Shown here piece after piece: positions 61,997 to 64,000 of a DNA stretch of 64,000 nt (within the stretch, counting starts at the first letter, position 1; each line of letters starts with the position of its first letter). Source of the DNA: Bacteroidota bacterium. GTDB lineage: Bacteria > Bacteroidota > Bacteroidia > 2-12-FULL-35-15. The notes under the pieces are model-generated. The model did no database searches, was not told the DNA's origin, and saw only the letters and a program-made list of their open reading frames with translations. The stretch spans positions 62,001-126,000 of the forward strand of contig CANJYB010000006.1 in NCBI GenBank assembly GCA_947479085.1. The letters run 5' to 3'. The translations under genes were made by a program, and so were the position numbers.

Positions 61997-62251
61997 ATGA
62001 ATGAACAAATCACTTACCCTCAGTACAGAAAATATCTGAATGATAGAGTTTTTTTTAAAATCATTTCGGAGAAGGAATGGGAAGAAATTCAAATTTTAGG
62101 AAGCTCCTATTTAATACATTATTTTACAGTAAAAATATTACCCGACAGAAATTTAATCTATGATATGACTTTTGATTATAAAGGAAACTGGATGAAGATT
62201 GAGGAGGAGGAATACGAATTGATAAAAACAAAAATTTCAAATAAGGATTAG
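61997..62251 (+). CDS. Unknown small protein, 84 aa
   Basis: MNEQITYPQYRKYLNDRVFFKI, then a beta-alpha pattern with IQILGSSYLIHYFTVK and NLIYDMTFDYKGNWMKI. It is charged, soluble and without known motifs. I chose ATG 61997 because the -7 box ends 4 nt before it. A terminator follows 9 nt after the stop, so it is a one-gene unit. Confidence 0.75.
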   Translation: MNEQITYPQYRKYLNDRVFFKIISEKEWEEIQILGSSYLIHYFTVKILPDRNLIYDMTFDYKGNWMKIEEEEYELIKTKISNKD

Positions 62252-62260
62252 TATAAACAA

Positions 62261-62288
62261 GATGCGCCACACTTTCGTGTGGCGCATC
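62261..62288. terminator. 12-bp perfect terminator hairpin
   Basis: GATGCGCCACAC, loop TTTC, exact inverse. It lies between the convergent 84-aa gene and the peptidase gene; the T run is short. Confidence 0.75.
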
Positions 62289-62324
62289 CTGCAAATTTTA
62301 ATCACAAACAATTAACTATAATTT

Positions 62325-64000
62325 TTACCAGATCTCGGCTCTTTCGTTTTTCGGACGATACATTTTATCTCCTTCTTTTACCCCAAACGCATCATAAAAT
62401 TCTTGCATATTGCTTGGTGCACCATTCGCACGGAAATTACCGGGAGAATGAGGGTTGGTTTGTACCATGTTTTTCAAAAACTTATCACGCAGATTTGCTC
62501 TCCAGCCTTGTCCCCAAGCCATGAAAAAACGTTGTTCAGCAGTAAATCCATCAATTTTTTCCGGTGCAGGTTTCCCTTCCAGAGATTTTTTAAACGCATA
62601 ATATGAAATGGTCAATCCTCCAAGATCGGCTATGTTCTCTCCTAATGTAAGTTCTCCATTTACATGCATATCATCAATGGCCACATAATTGTTAAACTGT
62701 TTCACAATCATGTCTGTTTTTGCTTTAAAGTTAGCACTGTCTTTCGGAGTCCACCAGTTTTTTAAATTGCCATCAGCATCATACTGACATCCCTGGTCGT
62801 CAAATCCATGAGTCAATTCGTGGCCAATGATAGCACCCATACATCCATAATTTACTGCATCATCCGCATCAGGATTAAAGAATATTGGTTGCATTATTCC
62901 TGCAGGGAAAACAATTTCATTCAATGCCGGGTTATAGTAAGCATTAATAGTTGGTGGTGTCATTCCCCATTCCCCGCGGTCTATTGGTTTGCCCAATTTA
63001 TTAACCATATAATTAAACTCAAATACATTGGCACGCATTAAGTTTTGAATATACGAATCACGTTTGATATCCAGAGAAGAATAATCTCTCCATTTATCAG
63101 GATATCCTAGTTTTTTCATCACTTTATCCAGTTTCAACATTGCTGCTTTTTTTGTTTCGTCACTCATCCAATCACGGCTGTTAATACGAACTCTGTATGC
63201 AGCTATCAGGTTTTCAACCATTTCTCCAACACGCTTCTTGCTGTCTTCAGTAAAGTATTTTTCAACAAATATTTTTCCCAAAGCTTCTCCTAATGAACGG
63301 TCAGTAGCTTCTAGTGATCTTTTCCAACGTGGTTTTAAAGCAGGAATTCCATTTAAAGTTGTCCCATAAAATTTGAAATGCTCGTTTACCAAATCATCAC
63401 TTAATCTGCTTGCAAAACCATCAATCAGGTTCCAACGTAAATATGTTTTCCAGTCATTTATTGAAACAGCTTTAACTGCACGATTCATTTCTTTGAAAAA
63501 TTCAAGTTGACCAACCACACAGTCATTTATCCCTTTAATTCCAACACCTTCCAAATATGCATTCCAGTTAAAGTTAGGAGTCATTTCGTTAAACTCCTTT
63601 AAAGTTCTTTTGTTATAGCTTTTTTCAGGGTCGCGTAATTCTACTTTTGTCATTGAAGCTTTTGCAAGATTTTTTTCAATTTCATAAATTGTTTTCGCTT
63701 CTTTTTCCGCAACTTCAGGCTTGTCTCCAAGTAATTTAAACATATTAGTTACATGTTCAACATAAGCTTTCTGAATTCCTAAAGAACGTTCATCTGTATT
63801 GGTATAATAATCTCTGTCCGGTAAACTGATTCCTCCCTGGGCAAATTGAGTAATATAGGTAGTACTCATTTTAGGATCCTGATCAACATATCCTGCAAAC
63901 AATGGTCCTATACCAATTGTATGCAAGTGTGCAATTTCCTTTGCCAAATCATCAGTGGTTTTAATTTTATCGATGGCATCAAATTCGTCTTTCAATGGAG
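62325..64000 (-). CDS. M13 family metallopeptidase (neprilysin/PepO type), 5' end beyond the window
   Basis: Zinc protease with the HExxH motif in AIIGHELTHGFDDQG and the third ligand in ENIADLGGL. The N-terminal cap domain (IAHLHTIGIGPLFAG, SLPDRDYYTN) and the C-terminal WRANLRDKFL and NMQEFYDAFGVKEGDKM blocks are typical. The frame is open to the window edge; about 120 residues, including the signal peptide, are missing. These enzymes cut peptides in the periplasm or on the surface. The family is certain. Confidence 0.95.
   Translation of the reverse strand, partial: PLKDEFDAIDKIKTTDDLAKEIAHLHTIGIGPLFAGYVDQDPKMSTTYITQFAQGGISLPDRDYYTNTDERSLGIQKAYVEHVTNMFKLLGDKPEVAEKEAKTIYEIEKNLAKASMTKVELRDPEKSYNKRTLKEFNEMTPNFNWNAYLEGVGIKGINDCVVGQLEFFKEMNRAVKAVSINDWKTYLRWNLIDGFASRLSDDLVNEHFKFYGTTLNGIPALKPRWKRSLEATDRSLGEALGKIFVEKYFTEDSKKRVGEMVENLIAAYRVRINSRDWMSDETKKAAMLKLDKVMKKLGYPDKWRDYSSLDIKRDSYIQNLMRANVFEFNYMVNKLGKPIDRGEWGMTPPTINAYYNPALNEIVFPAGIMQPIFFNPDADDAVNYGCMGAIIGHELTHGFDDQGCQYDADGNLKNWWTPKDSANFKAKTDMIVKQFNNYVAIDDMHVNGELTLGENIADLGGLTISYYAFKKSLEGKPAPEKIDGFTAEQRFFMAWGQGWRANLRDKFLKNMVQTNPHSPGNFRANGAPSNMQEFYDAFGVKEGDKMYRPKNERAEIW

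Overview
The window is chromosomal DNA of a member of the Bacteroidota. Evidence: several secreted proteins end in type IX secretion (Por) sorting domains; promoters carry the phylum-typical -7 box TAnnTTTG; Shine-Dalgarno sites are not evident; and the conserved genes (trmD, rplS, prfC, rpsP, rimM, aroK, aroQ, xerD, mqnE, SurA-type foldases, a GWxTD protein) match the phylum. I cannot name the species.

Positions 1 to about 22,877 are the right part of an integrated mobile element. It opens inside a RepA-like AAA ATPase gene and abuts the 3' end of a tRNA-Lys(TTT) gene, a classic integration site. The left end and the integrase lie outside the window. The cargo is a long run of same-strand defence genes: hsdM and hsdS; a DUF4062 protein; an AlbA_2/HATPase protein; hsdR; a long prokaryotic Argonaute that keeps its guide 5'-end pocket but has lost PIWI catalytic aspartates; a PLD nuclease fused to a DnaJ J-domain; a TerY-P triad (vWA, PP2C phosphatase, Ser/Thr kinase); a DUF4407 membrane protein; a 59-residue DUF4236 protein; and a small membrane protein. 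From hsdR onward the genes are 2 to 23 nt apart, abut or overlap, so they look like one transcription unit of nine genes. This is the most unusual system in the window. After the cargo come about 1.8 kb of non-coding DNA rich in palindromes and 11-bp-phased direct repeats, an unknown gene and a divergent staphylococcal-type nuclease gene.

Positions 22,878 to 64,000 are ordinary chromosome. In order: tRNA-Lys; shikimate kinase; a phosphoribosyltransferase; an NlpC/P60 hydrolase; a queuosine-precursor transporter; an HD hydrolase; a TMEM175-type channel; trmD-rplS; prfC; a T9SS cargo protein; a foldase operon with MoxR; an unknown 232-aa protein; rpsP-DinB-rimM-trmN6; xerD; aroQ; a glycosyltransferase; a GWxTD protein; tRNA-Ser; more T9SS and secreted proteins; a methyltransferase; a universal stress protein; a giant CotH-type T9SS protein; mqnE; a response regulator; an AddB-like nuclease; and a truncated M13 peptidase.

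Two genome-level patterns stand out in the chromosomal part. Several -7 boxes end only 4 to 7 nt before the start codon, implying leaderless or nearly leaderless mRNAs. Intergenic spacers also carry unrelated minisatellites that share a strict 21- or 22-bp period.
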